From positions 1 through 64,000 of the forward strand of contig NZ_SNVJ01000018.1 of the NCBI RefSeq assembly GCF_009829925.1: 64,000 nt of DNA, in the 5' to 3' direction. Shown here in pieces: positions 34,224-44,070 of the stretch. The notes under the pieces are model-generated. The model searched no databases. It saw only the letters and a program-made list of their open reading frames with translations, and was not told where the DNA came from. This DNA comes from Teichococcus coralli (GTDB lineage: Bacteria > Pseudomonadota > Alphaproteobacteria > Acetobacterales > Acetobacteraceae). The translations under genes were made by a program, and so were the position numbers. Positions within the stretch are counted from its first letter, which is position 1. Every line of letters starts with the position of its first letter.

Positions 34224-34376
34224 GAGACAGTCGTCGGCCATCTGTTCTTTCCAGCCGACATGCCGCGATGGCTGTCGCAACCGCAGACGCCCGGCCTCTT
34301 CGCGGCCGGCTACCTGGCGCGGCCCTTGGGCGGCGCGACGATGGAGCGGCGCGGGGGACGCCTGCGGCCGGGCGGC
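34224..34376 (+). pseudogene. Fragment of an MHS/MFS organic-acid symporter
   Basis: One frame contains HLFFPADMPRWLSQ and then GLFAAGYLARPLGGATMER. In KgtP/ProP-type symporters, FFPA is followed after 14 residues by FAAGF-xRPxGG and a basic loop, and the spacing here is the same. Only about 50 residues are recognisable, with no start, and the rest of a 430-residue transporter is missing. It directly abuts the GNAT terminator. The fragment probably marks a deleted transporter gene. Confidence 0.5.
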
Positions 34377-34507
34377 GAAAACGCCTCTTGGAGGCAGCGC
34401 ATGGGGCGCGACACGTCCGGGAAGGATCTCCCCAGGCGGGGCGGGCTGGGGCCGGATGAGCAAGGTGGAGCATTCCTTCCGCCCGGCTTCGTGCTACCAG
34501 CCCCCGC

Positions 34508-36265
34508 ATGGCCTCCCTTCCGCCTCCCGACACCACCAAGGCCCTGAGCCGCCGCCTCTGGCGCGACTACGTGCGGCACCACCGGCTCGGCATCCTGCTG
34601 GCGCTGGTCTGCACCGCCGCCCTGGCCGGCCTCACGGCGCTCTATCCGCTGGTCATCCAGCAGGCCTTCGACCTGTTCACCGCGGGCGACATGCGCATCG
34701 TCTGGCTGGTGCCGCCGGTCATCATCGTCATCACCGCCGCGAAGGCCGTGGCGCAGTACGGCCAGGCCGTCTCCGTGCAGGCGGTGGTGCTGCGGGTGAT
34801 CGAGTCGGTGCAGAACGACCTGTTCCGGGCGCTCACCCGCACCGATCTCGCGATCGTGGCGCAGGAGGCGCCGGCCCGCCACGCCGCCCGCTTCACCGCC
34901 GACGCCCAGGCCATCCGCGAGGCCCTGGCCAAGGCGATCAACGCGCTCGCCGACGGGCTGACGGTGATCGGCCTGGCCGCCTCCATGGTCTGGCTGGACT
35001 GGCACATGAGCCTGATCCTGGCCGTGCTCTACCCGGTGGCGGTGGTGCCGGTGACGCGGCTCGGCAAGCGCATCCGCCGCGCCTCGGGCGGCATGCAGGA
35101 GCGGGTGGGGGAAACGGCGGCCATCCTCGCCGAAAGCTTCGCCGCCGCCCGGGTGGTGCGCAGCTACGGGCTGGAGGCGCAGGAGGAGCGCCGCGCCGCC
35201 GGCGCCTTCGCGGCGCTGCGGCACGCGCTGCTGCACATCGTCCGCATCCGCGCCATGCTGGACCCGATCCTGGAGGCGCTGGGCGGCGTCGCGGTGGCCG
35301 GCGTGCTGGCCTTCGTCGGCTGGAAGGTGAGCACCGGTCGCGGCACGGTGGGCGAGTTCACCGGCTTCATCACCGCGCTGCTGCTGGCGACCCGGCCGAT
35401 GCGCTCCCTCGGCTCGCTGAACGCCGCGCTGCAGGAGGGATTCGGCGGGCTGACCCGCGTCTTCGCCGTGATGGACCGGCCGGCCACCGTCACCGTGCCG
35501 CCGGGCGCGCCGCCGCTGCCGGAAGGGTCGGGGCGGCTGGAGTTCGAGGAGGTCGGCTTCCACTATGGCGGCCTGGGCGATGCCGCGCTCTCCGGCCTGA
35601 CCTTCCGCGCGGCGCCGGGCGAGACCGTGGCGCTCGTCGGCCCCTCCGGTGCCGGCAAGTCCACCGCGCTCGCCCTGCTGCCGCGCCTCTACGACGCCAC
35701 GGAGGGCCGCATCCTGCTGGACGGCGCCGACATCCAGGCGGTGACGCTCGAATCCCTGCGCGCCGCCATCGCCTATGTCGGCCAGGAGGCGGTGATCTTC
35801 GACGACACGGTCTTCGCCAACATCGTCTGCGGCCATCCCGGCGCCAGCCGCGCCGAAGTGGAGGAGGCCGCCCGCGCCGCGGCCGCGTACGGCTTCATCG
35901 CCGCCCTGCCGCACGGCTACGACACCGTGCTCGGGCCGGGCGGCTCGCGCCTCTCGGGCGGGCAGCGGCAGCGCATCTCGCTGGCCCGCGCGCTGCTGCG
36001 CAACCCGCGCGTGCTGCTGCTGGACGAGGCGACCAGCGCGCTCGATGCCGAGAACGAAGCCGCCATCGGCCGGGCGCTGGAAACCCTGCGCGCGGGCCGC
36101 ACCACGCTCGTGGTGGCGCATCGCCTGGCGACGGTGCAGCAGGCCGACCGCATCGTGGTGATGCAGGAGGGGCGCGCCATCGAGGTCGGCCGCCACGCCG
36201 AGCTGATGGCGCGCGACGGGCTTTACGCCCGCATGGTGCGCACCCAGGCCTTCGTGCTGGCCTGA
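34508..36265 (+). CDS. ABC transporter, fused membrane and ATPase domains (exporter type)
   Basis: A 585-residue half-size exporter. The membrane domain (about 1-320) has six helices, beginning with GILLALVCTAALAGLTALYPL. The ATPase domain has Walker A GPSGAGKST (about 379-387), signature LSGGQRQRIS, Walker B VLLLDEATSALD, and the H-loop VAHRLA. It resembles MsbA/lipid or drug exporters that work as homodimers. The upstream 130 bases hold nothing but the MFS fragment. It converges with a phosphatase gene. Confidence 0.92.
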   Translation: MASLPPPDTTKALSRRLWRDYVRHHRLGILLALVCTAALAGLTALYPLVIQQAFDLFTAGDMRIVWLVPPVIIVITAAKAVAQYGQAVSVQAVVLRVIESVQNDLFRALTRTDLAIVAQEAPARHAARFTADAQAIREALAKAINALADGLTVIGLAASMVWLDWHMSLILAVLYPVAVVPVTRLGKRIRRASGGMQERVGETAAILAESFAAARVVRSYGLEAQEERRAAGAFAALRHALLHIVRIRAMLDPILEALGGVAVAGVLAFVGWKVSTGRGTVGEFTGFITALLLATRPMRSLGSLNAALQEGFGGLTRVFAVMDRPATVTVPPGAPPLPEGSGRLEFEEVGFHYGGLGDAALSGLTFRAAPGETVALVGPSGAGKSTALALLPRLYDATEGRILLDGADIQAVTLESLRAAIAYVGQEAVIFDDTVFANIVCGHPGASRAEVEEAARAAAAYGFIAALPHGYDTVLGPGGSRLSGGQRQRISLARALLRNPRVLLLDEATSALDAENEAAIGRALETLRAGRTTLVVAHRLATVQQADRIVVMQEGRAIEVGRHAELMARDGLYARMVRTQAFVLA

Positions 36266-36512
36266 GCGCCACGCTGCGGGGAGGCCGCGTGGCCCCGGAG
36301 CTTCCGCCTCGCGCATGCTGCGGAAGATGTGGCGCTGCTCGCGGCCCACCTCCGGCATGTGGTCCGGGACCTTGCCGCCGGCGACCTCCGCCGTGGTGAG
36401 CGGGCGGCCTCCCGTTCCTGCCCGGCCGCCCTTCCATGGGGGGGAGCCTGGAGGGCGGCCCCGGGGATGCATCGCGGGCGCGAAATCCGCCCGGCTCACG
36501 CCCCGCGCCGGC

Positions 36513-37181
36513 TCATTCCCGGCGGAGGATGCCGTCCACCAGCCGGTCGGCCCAGGCGCGGCTGCGGAACTCCTGGCGCAGGCGGCTCTCGTCGTAGTCC
36601 TGCGCCAGCCAGTCCAGGAAGGGCTTGGGGCCGTGCGCACGGGTGTGGCGGGCATATTCGCGGAAGAAGGCGTCGAGGATGCCGGTGCGGCTGGCGGCCA
36701 CATGGCCGTGGCGCCAGGAAAGCTGGCGCATCGCTTCCTCCACGGGGCGGCCCTGCAGCATCAGCCAGAATCCGGCCGCCAGGCCGGTTCGGTCGGCGCC
36801 GGACTTGCAGTGGAGCAGGACCGGCTCCGGCACGCGGCCGAAGATGCCGGCCAGCCGCTGCAGCCGGTCCTTGTGCGGGGCGCCGCGCGATTCGAGGGGC
36901 GCATCGACATGCTCCAGCCCCAGCTCGGCGGCGGTGGCGCGGCCCAGCGCGTCCGAGCCGCAGGCCTCGCGATGGCCGCGCAGGTTGATGATGGTGCGGA
37001 TGCCCGAACGCTTCGCCGCCACCCGCATCTGCCAGGGGCTCGGGTGGTTGGAGCGGTAAAGCCGCCCCGGCTCGACCACGCCCCAGTTGCGCCAGCCCAG
37101 GCGCAGCACCGCGTGGTCGACGAACAGGCTGTTCAGCCAGGCGGCGCGCCGCCCGGCCGGGGTGGTGAGATCCTGGGGCAT
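36513..37181 (-). CDS. Tyrosine/dual-specificity-type protein phosphatase
   Basis: A 222-residue phosphatase. The active-site loop HCKSGADRTG gives Cys125 and Arg131. Upstream GRLYRSNHPSPWQM and IRTIINLRGHRE are typical of bacterial Tyr phosphatases and the DUF442-like group. It has no signal peptide. The ATG at 37181 gives the best fit. It is divergent from a small lipoprotein gene. Bacterial members act on protein tyrosine, phosphoinositides or polysaccharide regulators; the substrate here cannot be named. Confidence 0.87.
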   Translation of the reverse strand: MPQDLTTPAGRRAAWLNSLFVDHAVLRLGWRNWGVVEPGRLYRSNHPSPWQMRVAAKRSGIRTIINLRGHREACGSDALGRATAAELGLEHVDAPLESRGAPHKDRLQRLAGIFGRVPEPVLLHCKSGADRTGLAAGFWLMLQGRPVEEAMRQLSWRHGHVAASRTGILDAFFREYARHTRAHGPKPFLDWLAQDYDESRLRQEFRSRAWADRLVDGILRRE

Positions 37182-37302
37182 GGTGCATGAGGTATGGAGG
37201 GGCGGCCCGGTGGCCGCAAGGTGGCGGACGCAGGGGCGGGCCACCGCGAAGTGGCCATGCTGCATGCCGAGCCTCGACGCAGCGGAATCAAGGAGGTGCC
37301 CG

Positions 37303-37485
37303 ATGACGGCCTGGATGACGGCCCCGATGACTGCCCCGAGCACGCGCCGCATGCTGCGGCTGCTGTCGCTGGCCTTGCTGGCGGGAAGCCTCTCGGCCTG
37401 CTGCGGCTCCTGGGGCGGAGGACCCTGCGGGCCCGCGCCAGGTGGGTACAGCGGCCCCTATGGCGGCGCCGGCCTGGGCCGCTGA
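37303..37485 (+). CDS. Small glycine-rich lipoprotein
   Basis: A 60-residue protein with a signal region LRLLSLALLAGSLSAC ending in a lipobox, so the mature part is only about 28 residues. That part is rich in Gly, Pro and Cys (GSWGGGPCGPAPGG). AAGGAGG lies 7 bases before the ATG at 37303. The coding sequence opens with near-repeats of ATGACGGCC, giving MTAWMTAPMTAP. The function is unknown; a structural or metal-binding outer-membrane lipoprotein is possible. Confidence 0.65.
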   Translation: MTAWMTAPMTAPSTRRMLRLLSLALLAGSLSACCGSWGGGPCGPAPGGYSGPYGGAGLGR

Positions 37486-37545
37486 CCGCGCGGGAGCCGC
37501 GCGCCGCGAAGGGCGGGCTTGCCGCGGGGTGTGGCGGCGGTGAAA

Positions 37546-37572
37546 GCTTGGGGGAGATGAACGCCCCCAAGC
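37546..37572. terminator. 9-bp hairpin between convergent genes
   Basis: GCTTGGGGG and CCCCCAAGC pair perfectly around a 9-base loop between the small lipoprotein gene and the Bug gene. A short T-rich stretch (CTTTC) follows on the minus strand. Confidence 0.5.
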
Positions 37573-37626
37573 CTCCTGCTTCCTTCATCGGTTCCGGGGC
37601 GGGCCGGGGCGGCCGTGGCCCCTGGC

Positions 37627-38625
37627 TCAGTTCGCCTGGGCGCCGGAGTTGCGGATGGCGGCCTCCCACATCGGCCGCTCCCGCTTGCCGCGCGCGACAG
37701 CATCCTCCGGCGTGGACCAGAGGGTATAGGCGCCGGCCTGCAGGAAGCGCTGCTTCACCGCCTCGTCCTCCGCGATCGCCTTCAGCGCCGCGTTCAGCTT
37801 GTTCACGATCGGGCGGGGCGTGCCGGCCGGCGCGACAAAGGCGCCCCAGGAGGTGATGACGAAGTCGTCCATTCCCGCCTCGGCCATGGTCGGCACGTCC
37901 GGCAGGGTCGGCCAGCGCTGGGCGCTGGTGACGGCCAGCGCCCGCATCCGCCCCTCCTGGATCACCGGGATGTAGGAGGCGAGGTTGTCGATGGCGAAGG
38001 TGACGTCGCCCGAGAGCATGGCCGGGATGGTCTGCGCCGCGCCGCGGAAGGGGACGTGGGTGGCGTCCAGCTTCAGCCGCTCGCGAAAGATCTCGCCCGA
38101 GAGGTGGGGCGTGGTGCCGACGCCCGGCGAGCCAAAGGAAACGCCCTTCGGCTGCTTGCGCGCCCAGGTGATGAATTCCTGCAGCGTCTTGGCCGGCACG
38201 TGGTCGGACGCCACCACCACCACGTTCGGAAACTCCCAGGTCAGCGAGGCCGGGATGAAGTCCCGGTCGATGTCCCACGGCATCTGCTGGTAGAGGTACT
38301 GGTTGATGGAGAAATGGCCAATGGTCGCCGCGCCGAAGGTGTAGCCGTCGGGCGCGGACTTGGCCACGGCATCCATGCCGATGTTGCCGCCGGCGCCGGG
38401 GCGGTTCTCGATCACCATGGTCTGGCCGAGGCTGTGCTGCAGCCGCTCCGCGATCAGCCGGGTCAGCACGTCGGTCGAGCCGCCCGGCGGATAGGGAACA
38501 ATGATCCGCACCGTGCGCTCCGGCCAGGCGGTCTGGGCGCGGGCGGCGGCGGGCAGGGCCAGCATGGGCAGGCCGAGGGCGGGCAGGCTGAGCGTGGCGC
38601 CGAGCAGGCGGCGTCGGGTGGCCAT
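37627..38625 (-). CDS. Tripartite tricarboxylate transporter substrate-binding protein (Bug/TctC)
   Basis: A 332-residue periplasmic binding protein. The signal peptide starts MATRRRLLGATLS and ends near AAARAQ (about residue 31). Family marks are VRIIVPYPPGGSTDVLTRLIA, MVIENRPGAGGNIG and HVPFRGAAQTIPAMLSGD. No TctA/TctB genes are nearby. It lies 80 bases downstream of hemF on the same strand, without an obvious functional link. The ligand is unknown. Confidence 0.9.
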   Translation of the reverse strand: MATRRRLLGATLSLPALGLPMLALPAAARAQTAWPERTVRIIVPYPPGGSTDVLTRLIAERLQHSLGQTMVIENRPGAGGNIGMDAVAKSAPDGYTFGAATIGHFSINQYLYQQMPWDIDRDFIPASLTWEFPNVVVVASDHVPAKTLQEFITWARKQPKGVSFGSPGVGTTPHLSGEIFRERLKLDATHVPFRGAAQTIPAMLSGDVTFAIDNLASYIPVIQEGRMRALAVTSAQRWPTLPDVPTMAEAGMDDFVITSWGAFVAPAGTPRPIVNKLNAALKAIAEDEAVKQRFLQAGAYTLWSTPEDAVARGKRERPMWEAAIRNSGAQAN

Positions 38626-38705
38626 GGAAGGCTTCCTCCGGTGATTCATTCTTGGACCGGGGCAGCATGGCGCAACAGCGGCGGGGTGCGCCACCCCCGC
38701 ACGCC

Positions 38706-39602
38706 TCAGGGCCAGCGAACCTCCGGGGGCATGGACATCAGGATCGCCTCCACGTTGCCGCCGGTCTTCAGGCCGAACAGCGTGCCACGGTCGTAGAGCA
38801 GGTTGAACTCGACGTAGCGGCCGCGCCGGACCAGCTGGTGCTCGCGCTCCGCCTCGGTCCAGGGCTCCTGCATGCGGTCGCGGACAATGGCGGGATAGGC
38901 CTCCAGGAAGGCCTCGCCGACGTCCCGGGTGAAGGCGAAGTGGTCGGGCAGACGGCTCGCGTCGGGGTCGTCGCGGCCCAGCCAGTCGTAGAAGATGCCC
39001 CCCAGGCCGCGGGTCTCGCCCCGGTGCGGAAGGAAGAAGTACTCGTCGCACCACTGCTTGAAGCGCGGGTAGTAGGCGGGGTCGTGCCGGTCGCAGGCGG
39101 CGCGCAGGGCGGCATGGAAGCGGGCGGCGTCAGCCAGCGATTCGGGGGCGTCGAGGCGCATCGGCGTCAGGTCGCCGCCGCCGCCGAACCAGGCATGCCG
39201 GGTGGCGATGAAGCGGGTGTTCATGTGCGCCGCGGGCACCCGGGGGGAGCGCATATGCGCCACCAGCGAAACCCCGGTGGCGATGAAGCGGGGGTCCTCC
39301 TCGGCGCCGGGGATCTGCTTGCGGAACTCCGGGCTGAAGCTGCCATGAACGGTGGAGACGTTGACGCCCACCTTCTCGAACACCCGCCCATGCATCACCG
39401 ACATCACGCCGCCACCGCCCGGGGCGCCCTCGCTGGTGCGCTCCCAGGCGGTGCGGGCGAAGCGGCCGGGGGGCAGGCCGGCATGCGGGCCGCTCTCCAG
39501 CGCATCCTCGATCGCCTCGAAGCTGGCGCAGAGCCGATCCCGCAACGACTCGAACCAGGCGCGGGCCGGCGCAGCGAGCGGATGGGGAAGGGAATCGGGC
39601 AT
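38706..39602 (-). CDS. hemF: Oxygen-dependent coproporphyrinogen III oxidase
   Basis: A 298-residue enzyme of heme biosynthesis that decarboxylates coproporphyrinogen III to protoporphyrinogen IX using oxygen. Conserved blocks are [30 protein letters not shown], the run [25 protein letters not shown], and [20 protein letters not shown] near the C-terminus. It is divergent from petABC by 280 bases, which puts heme synthesis next to a heme-containing complex. Confidence 0.95.
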   Translation of the reverse strand: MPDSLPHPLAAPARAWFESLRDRLCASFEAIEDALESGPHAGLPPGRFARTAWERTSEGAPGGGGVMSVMHGRVFEKVGVNVSTVHGSFSPEFRKQIPGAEEDPRFIATGVSLVAHMRSPRVPAAHMNTRFIATRHAWFGGGGDLTPMRLDAPESLADAARFHAALRAACDRHDPAYYPRFKQWCDEYFFLPHRGETRGLGGIFYDWLGRDDPDASRLPDHFAFTRDVGEAFLEAYPAIVRDRMQEPWTEAEREHQLVRRGRYVEFNLLYDRGTLFGLKTGGNVEAILMSMPPEVRWP

Positions 39603-39724
39603 GGCGGTCCTCGCGGCGGAAATGGCGCGGTGCGTCCTGCCGCCGCGCTAGCCTGGGCGAGGCCGCGCCGCAACAGGGGGCCGCGGAATGTTGCAATGCG
39701 TGGCTGGCCCCGCCCCGGCGGCGA

Positions 39725-39753
39725 TTGCCACTCTCTATCCCCTGCCCTTATAT
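39725..39753 (+). promoter_or_regulatory. Putative promoter of the petABC operon
   Basis: TTGCCA (39725-39730), a 17-base spacer and TTATAT (39748-39753) lie 130 bases before petA. Nothing closer to petA looks better. Confidence 0.45.
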
Positions 39754-39774
39754 GACGCGGGCGCATAGGTCGCG

Positions 39775-39788
39775 GCGTGATTTCACGC
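39775..39788. promoter_or_regulatory. Palindrome in the petA leader
   Basis: GCGTGA-TT-TCACGC is a perfect 6-bp inverted repeat with a 2-base spacer, about 20 bases after the predicted pet promoter. It could be a binding site for a dimeric regulator acting on petABC or on the divergent hemF. The binding protein is unknown. Confidence 0.35.
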
Positions 39789-39882
39789 GTCACTGGCGCT
39801 ACCGCGGTTTCGCGGAGAAGGATCAGCGGCCGGCCCGCCTGCCTGGCGATTTGGGGCGGCCGCCAAAAGGGACGGATGAGGC

Positions 39883-40455
39883 ATGGCCGATACGCTTGCG
39901 CCGAGCAGTTCCCCCAGCACAGGCGGTGCCCACGGGCCCGAGCAGGGGACGAAACGGGACTTCCTGAAACTGGTGACGGGCTCCTTTGCGGTGATCGGCG
40001 TCGGCGCCATCGCGTGGCCGTTCATCGCCTCCATGAACCCGGCGAAGGACGTGCTGGCGCTGGCCAGCACCGATGTGGACCTGAGCCACATCGCCGAGGG
40101 CCAGGCTGTGACCGTGATGTGGCGCGGCAAGCCGGTCTTCGTGCGCCACCGCACCCCGCAGGAGATCGAGCAGGCGCGTTCGGTGGAGGTTTCCTCCCTG
40201 CGCGACCCCGAGGCCGATGCGGCGCGCGTGCAGAAGGCGCCCTGGCTGATCGTCGTCGGCGTCTGCACCCATCTCGGCTGCGTGCCGCTGGGGCAGAAGC
40301 CGACCGACCCGCGCGGCGACTACGGCGGCTGGTTCTGCCCCTGCCACGGCAGCGAATACGACACCTCGGGCCGCATCCGACGGGGCCCGGCGCCGCTGAA
40401 CCTGGTGGTGCCGGAATACGCCTTCACGTCCGACACCCAGATCCGCATCGGCTGA
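39883..40455 (+). CDS. petA: Ubiquinol-cytochrome c reductase Rieske iron-sulfur subunit
   Basis: A 190-residue subunit of the cytochrome bc1 complex. A Tat-like N-terminus (KRDFLKL) leads into one membrane anchor (about 29-50). The Rieske [2Fe-2S] ligands are Cys128 and His130 in CTHLGC and Cys152 and His155 in CPCHGS, with Cys133 and Cys154 forming the disulfide. It carries electrons from ubiquinol to cytochrome c1. It is first in the petABC operon, 12 bases before petB. Confidence 0.96.
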   Translation: MADTLAPSSSPSTGGAHGPEQGTKRDFLKLVTGSFAVIGVGAIAWPFIASMNPAKDVLALASTDVDLSHIAEGQAVTVMWRGKPVFVRHRTPQEIEQARSVEVSSLRDPEADAARVQKAPWLIVVGVCTHLGCVPLGQKPTDPRGDYGGWFCPCHGSEYDTSGRIRRGPAPLNLVVPEYAFTSDTQIRIG

Positions 40456-40467
40456 GGACCGCACCCC

Positions 40468-41739
40468 ATGGCATCCGGCCTGCACGAAAGCAGCTTCGCA
40501 AACCCGGTGGTGCGCTGGATCGACCAGCGCATGCCGATCTTCACCATGATTCAGAAGGAGTACGGGACCTTCCCGACTCCCCGGAATTTCAACTACTTCT
40601 GGAATTTCGGCGCGCTCGCCATGATCAACCTCGTGATCATGATCGCGACCGGCGTGTTCCTGGCGATGAACTACGCGGCGCATACCTCGCTCGCCTTCGA
40701 AAGCGTCGAGCGGATCATGCGCGACGTGAACTACGGCTGGCTGATCCGCTACGTTCACATGAACGGCGCCAGCATGTTCTTCATCGTCGTCTACATCCAC
40801 ATCTGGCGCGGCCTGTACTACGGCTCCTACAAGGCGCCGCGCGAGCTGCTCTGGATGCTCGGCGTCGTCATCTTCATCCTGATGATGGCCACCGCCTTCA
40901 TGGGCTACGTGCTGCCCTGGGGCCAGATGTCCTTCTGGGGCGCGACGGTCATCACCAACCTGTTTTCGGCCATTCCGCTGGTGGGCGACAGCATCGTGAC
41001 GCTGCTCTGGGGCGGCTTCTCCGTCGACAACCCGACGCTGAACCGCTTCTTCAGCCTGCATTACTTGCTGCCCTTCGTGATCGTGGGCGTGGTGTTCCTG
41101 CACGTGGCGGCGCTGCACATCACCGGCTCGAACAACCCGCTCGGCATCGACCCGAAGGGGCCGCAGGACACGGTGCCCTTCCATCCCTACTACACCGCCA
41201 AGGACAGCGTGGGGATGATCGTCTACTTCATCGTCTTCGCCTTCCTGGTCTTCTTCGTGCCGAACTACCTGGGCCACCCGGACAACTACATCCCGGCCAA
41301 CCCGCTCTCGACGCCCGCGCATATCGTGCCGGAATGGTACTTCCTGCCCTTCTACGCCATCCTGCGCGCGGTGCCGAACAAGCTCGGCGGCGTGCTGATG
41401 ATGTTCGGCGCCATCGCCATCCTGTTCGTGCTGCCCTGGCTTGACCGCTCGCCGGTGCGCTCCATGCGCTTCCGCCCGATCGCCAAGTGGCTGATGCTGC
41501 TGTGGTCGGCGAACTTCCTGGTCCTGATGTGGGCCGGCGGCCGCCCGGCCGAAGGCACCTACGTGCTGATCGCGCGCCTCTGCACCGCCTACTACTTCGC
41601 CTACTTCCTGGTCATCCTGCCGCTGCTGTCCAAGGTGGAGCGCCCGCTTCCGCTGCCGGAAAGCATCAGCCGCGCCGTGCTGCGTGGCGGCGGACCCCTG
41701 CGCGGCGCTGCCGCGGCCAAGCCGATGGAGAAGGCATGA
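40468..41739 (+). CDS. petB: Cytochrome b of the bc1 complex
   Basis: A 423-residue integral membrane protein with eight or more helices binding two b hemes. Visible marks are [22 protein letters not shown], with heme-ligand His residues, [19 protein letters not shown], and the quinol-site motif [13 protein letters not shown]. It contains both the N-terminal and C-terminal cytochrome b domains in one chain. Its stop overlaps the petC start (ATGATGA region). Confidence 0.97.
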   Translation: MASGLHESSFANPVVRWIDQRMPIFTMIQKEYGTFPTPRNFNYFWNFGALAMINLVIMIATGVFLAMNYAAHTSLAFESVERIMRDVNYGWLIRYVHMNGASMFFIVVYIHIWRGLYYGSYKAPRELLWMLGVVIFILMMATAFMGYVLPWGQMSFWGATVITNLFSAIPLVGDSIVTLLWGGFSVDNPTLNRFFSLHYLLPFVIVGVVFLHVAALHITGSNNPLGIDPKGPQDTVPFHPYYTAKDSVGMIVYFIVFAFLVFFVPNYLGHPDNYIPANPLSTPAHIVPEWYFLPFYAILRAVPNKLGGVLMMFGAIAILFVLPWLDRSPVRSMRFRPIAKWLMLLWSANFLVLMWAGGRPAEGTYVLIARLCTAYYFAYFLVILPLLSKVERPLPLPESISRAVLRGGGPLRGAAAAKPMEKA

Positions 41740-42551
41740 TGCCGTTCCGCACCTTGCCGATGCGCGGCCTCAAGGCCGCCGCCGTCGCGGCCGCCGTCTC
41801 GCTTGGGCTGCTCGCGGCACCCGGCGCCCGCGCGCAGGAGCACGAGATCAAGATCCCCGACACCCGCTATTCCTTTGACGGGCTGTTCGGCACCTACGAC
41901 CGTGGCGAGCTGCAGCGTGGCTTCCAGGTCTACAAGGAGGTCTGCGCCGCCTGCCACGCGATGCACCTCCTCTCCTACCGCAACCTGCGCGACATCGGCC
42001 TTTCCGACGCCGAGGTGCGGGCGGTGGCGCAGAGCTATCAGATCCAGGACGGGCCGAACGACAACGGCGAGATGTTCGAGCGCCCGGGCCGCCCCTCGGA
42101 CCGTTTCCGCCGGCCCTTCCCGAATGATGCGGCGGCGCGCGCGGCCAACAACGGCGCCCTGCCGCCGGACCTTTCGGTCATCACCAAGGCGCGCGTGGGC
42201 GGCGCGGACTACATCCACGCCCTGCTGACCGGCTATGAGGAGACGCCCCCTCCGGGCATCACCATCATGGAGGGGATGCACTACAACAAGTACTTCCCCG
42301 GCCACCAGATCGCCATGCCGCCGCCGCTGACGGGCGAGGGGCAGGTGCAGTACGGCGACAGCACGAAGGCAACCCCGGACCAGATGGCGCGCGACGTCGC
42401 CGCCTTCCTCACCTGGGCGGCCGAGCCCGAGCTGGAGACCCGCCGCACCATGGGCGTGCGGATCATCCTGTTCCTGGTGATCCTGGGCGGCCTCACCTAC
42501 GCGGTGAAGCGCAAGATCTGGGCCCGTGCCGGCGGCGACCACGTGTCGTAA
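41736..42551 (+). CDS. petC: Cytochrome c1 of the bc1 complex
   Basis: A 271-residue exported c-type cytochrome. The signal peptide ends near ARAQ (about residue 34), heme is attached at Cys70/Cys73 with His74 ([15 protein letters not shown]), and the axial Met lies in [11 protein letters not shown]-terminal anchor ([15 protein letters not shown]) holds it to the membrane. The start codon overlaps the petB stop, so the two are translationally coupled. A terminator follows about 105 bases later. Confidence 0.96.
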   Translation: MMPFRTLPMRGLKAAAVAAAVSLGLLAAPGARAQEHEIKIPDTRYSFDGLFGTYDRGELQRGFQVYKEVCAACHAMHLLSYRNLRDIGLSDAEVRAVAQSYQIQDGPNDNGEMFERPGRPSDRFRRPFPNDAAARAANNGALPPDLSVITKARVGGADYIHALLTGYEETPPPGITIMEGMHYNKYFPGHQIAMPPPLTGEGQVQYGDSTKATPDQMARDVAAFLTWAAEPELETRRTMGVRIILFLVILGGLTYAVKRKIWARAGGDHVS

Positions 42552-42655
42552 CGGGATGGGCGGCGGGCGGCTTGCCGTTGGCCGCATCCTGCTTCATGGA
42601 CAGGCTTGGCGATCCCGCCCGGCCTGGCCAGGATGCCCTCAGCGGGCATTCCGCG

Positions 42656-42683
42656 AGGCCGTCTTTCGGGGCGGCCTTTTTTT
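42656..42683 (+). terminator. Rho-independent terminator of petABC
   Basis: AGGCCG and CGGCCT form a 6-bp stem around a 10-base loop, followed by seven T (42677-42683). Confidence 0.8.
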
Positions 42684-42746
42684 GCGCCCGGGCCTGCTTG
42701 CGGCCTGCGCCGACCCCCAGAGCGACACCCTCCAGAGGGAAACCCG

Positions 42747-43649
42747 ATGAGCCAGACCCCCAGCAGCGAAACCATCGAACCCGTCATCGGCCTGATCGGT
42801 GGCTCCGGCCTCTACGACATCGACGGGCTGGAGGAGCGCGAGTGGCGCCGGGTGGAAAGCCCCTGGGGCGAACCGTCGGACGAGCTGCTTTTCGGCCGCC
42901 TCGCCGGGGTGCGCTGCGTGTTCCTGCCCCGGCATGGGCGCGGCCACCGCAAGCCTCCCTCGGCGCTGAACTACCGCGCCAACATCGACGTGCTGAAGCG
43001 TGCAGGGGTGACGGAAATCCTTTCCCTCTCCGCCGTCGGCTCGCTGAACGGCGACCTGCCGCCGGGCACCTTCGTCATCGTGGACCAGTTCATCGACCGC
43101 ACCTTCGCGCGGGCGAAGTCCTTCTTCGAGACGGGCTGCGTCGCGCATGTCTCGGTGGCGCACCCGGTCTGCCCGCGCCTCGGCGACGCGGCAGAGGAGG
43201 CGGCACGCCAGATCGGCCTGAAATACAAGCGCGGCGGCACCTACCTGGTGATGGAGGGCCCGCAATTCTCCACCAAGGCGGAGAGCGAACTGTACCGCGC
43301 CTGGGGCTGCGACGTGATCGGCATGACCAATATGCCCGAGGCCAAGCTCGCCCGCGAGGCGGAGCTTTGCTACGCCACCATCGCCATGGTGACGGACTTC
43401 GACTGCTGGCACCCCGACCATGACCACGTCACCGTGGATGCGGTGGTGAAGGTGATGCAGGCCAACGCGGAGCACGCCAAGGCGCTGGTGAGGACGGTGG
43501 TGCCGATGCTGGGGCGGCCGCGCGGCCCTTGCCCCGCCGGCTGCGACCGAGCGCTGGAATACGCTGTTGTCACTCCTGCCGCGTTGCGTGATCCCGCCCT
43601 GGTGGCGAAGCTCGACGCGGTGGCCGGACGGGTGCTGGGGGCTGCCTGA
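42747..43649 (+). CDS. mtnP: S-methyl-5'-thioadenosine phosphorylase
   Basis: A 300-residue purine-nucleoside-phosphorylase-fold enzyme of the methionine salvage pathway. It begins VIGLIGGSGLYDIDGLEERE, then FLPRHGRGHRKPPSALNYRANI with the phosphate-binding Arg/His, VMEGPQFSTKAESELYRAWG and IGMTNMPEAKLAREAELCYA, all diagnostic of MtnP. It cleaves 5'-methylthioadenosine to adenine and methylthioribose-1-phosphate. AGAGGGAAA precedes the ATG. Confidence 0.95.
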   Translation: MSQTPSSETIEPVIGLIGGSGLYDIDGLEEREWRRVESPWGEPSDELLFGRLAGVRCVFLPRHGRGHRKPPSALNYRANIDVLKRAGVTEILSLSAVGSLNGDLPPGTFVIVDQFIDRTFARAKSFFETGCVAHVSVAHPVCPRLGDAAEEAARQIGLKYKRGGTYLVMEGPQFSTKAESELYRAWGCDVIGMTNMPEAKLAREAELCYATIAMVTDFDCWHPDHDHVTVDAVVKVMQANAEHAKALVRTVVPMLGRPRGPCPAGCDRALEYAVVTPAALRDPALVAKLDAVAGRVLGAA

Positions 43650-43710
43650 GCGCAGCCGGCGGGCGCGTGGCGGGCGGTGGCGTGGCGAACCACCTGCCCG
43701 GCGCCGCCGC

Positions 43711-44070
43711 TCAGCAGCAGACCTGTTCCAGCGCCGCGATCAGGTCACGCGGATCATAGGGCTTGGCCAGCACCGGAACGTCCCGGTGCCGTTCCGGCAG
43801 TCCCGCGGCGCCGTAGCCGGTGGCAACCACGAAGGGGATGGCGTGCTCCACCAGGGTGTCGGCCACCGGCGTCGAGGCCTGCCCCGCCAGGTTGATGTCC
43901 AGCACCGCCGCTTCCGGCCGTTCCTCCTCGAACAACATCAGCGCCTCCTCCACCGTGGCGGCGGGGCCGAGCACGCAGGCACCGGCTTCCAGCAGGGCGT
44001 CCTCGACAAGCATGGCAATCAGTGCCTCATCCTCCACCACGAGGATGCGTCGCCCCTTTAGTCCGCTCAT
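43711..44070 (-). CDS. Single-domain response regulator
   Basis: A 119-residue receiver domain with nothing attached. Key residues are the acidic pair Glu13/Asp14 in VVEDEALIAM, phosphoacceptor Asp58 in VLDINLAG, Thr84 in VVATGYG and Lys103 in AKPYD. Such stand-alone receivers accompany HWE kinases. Its ATG overlaps the stop of the large kinase gene by 4 bases (ATGA), so it is almost certainly the kinase partner. With no output domain, the signal must pass to another protein. Confidence 0.92.
   Translation of the reverse strand: MSGLKGRRILVVEDEALIAMLVEDALLEAGACVLGPAATVEEALMLFEEERPEAAVLDINLAGQASTPVADTLVEHAIPFVVATGYGAAGLPERHRDVPVLAKPYDPRDLIAALEQVCC

Noticed and set aside
34310..36703. A 797-codon minus-strand frame
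   Set aside because: It is antisense to an ABC exporter gene with all ATPase motifs and shows no domain of its own.
37303..37340. Near-repeats of ATGACGGCC as a possible regulatory or CRISPR-like array
   Set aside because: Only three imperfect 9-base units are present, lying inside the signal region of a small lipoprotein gene. There are no spacers of constant length.
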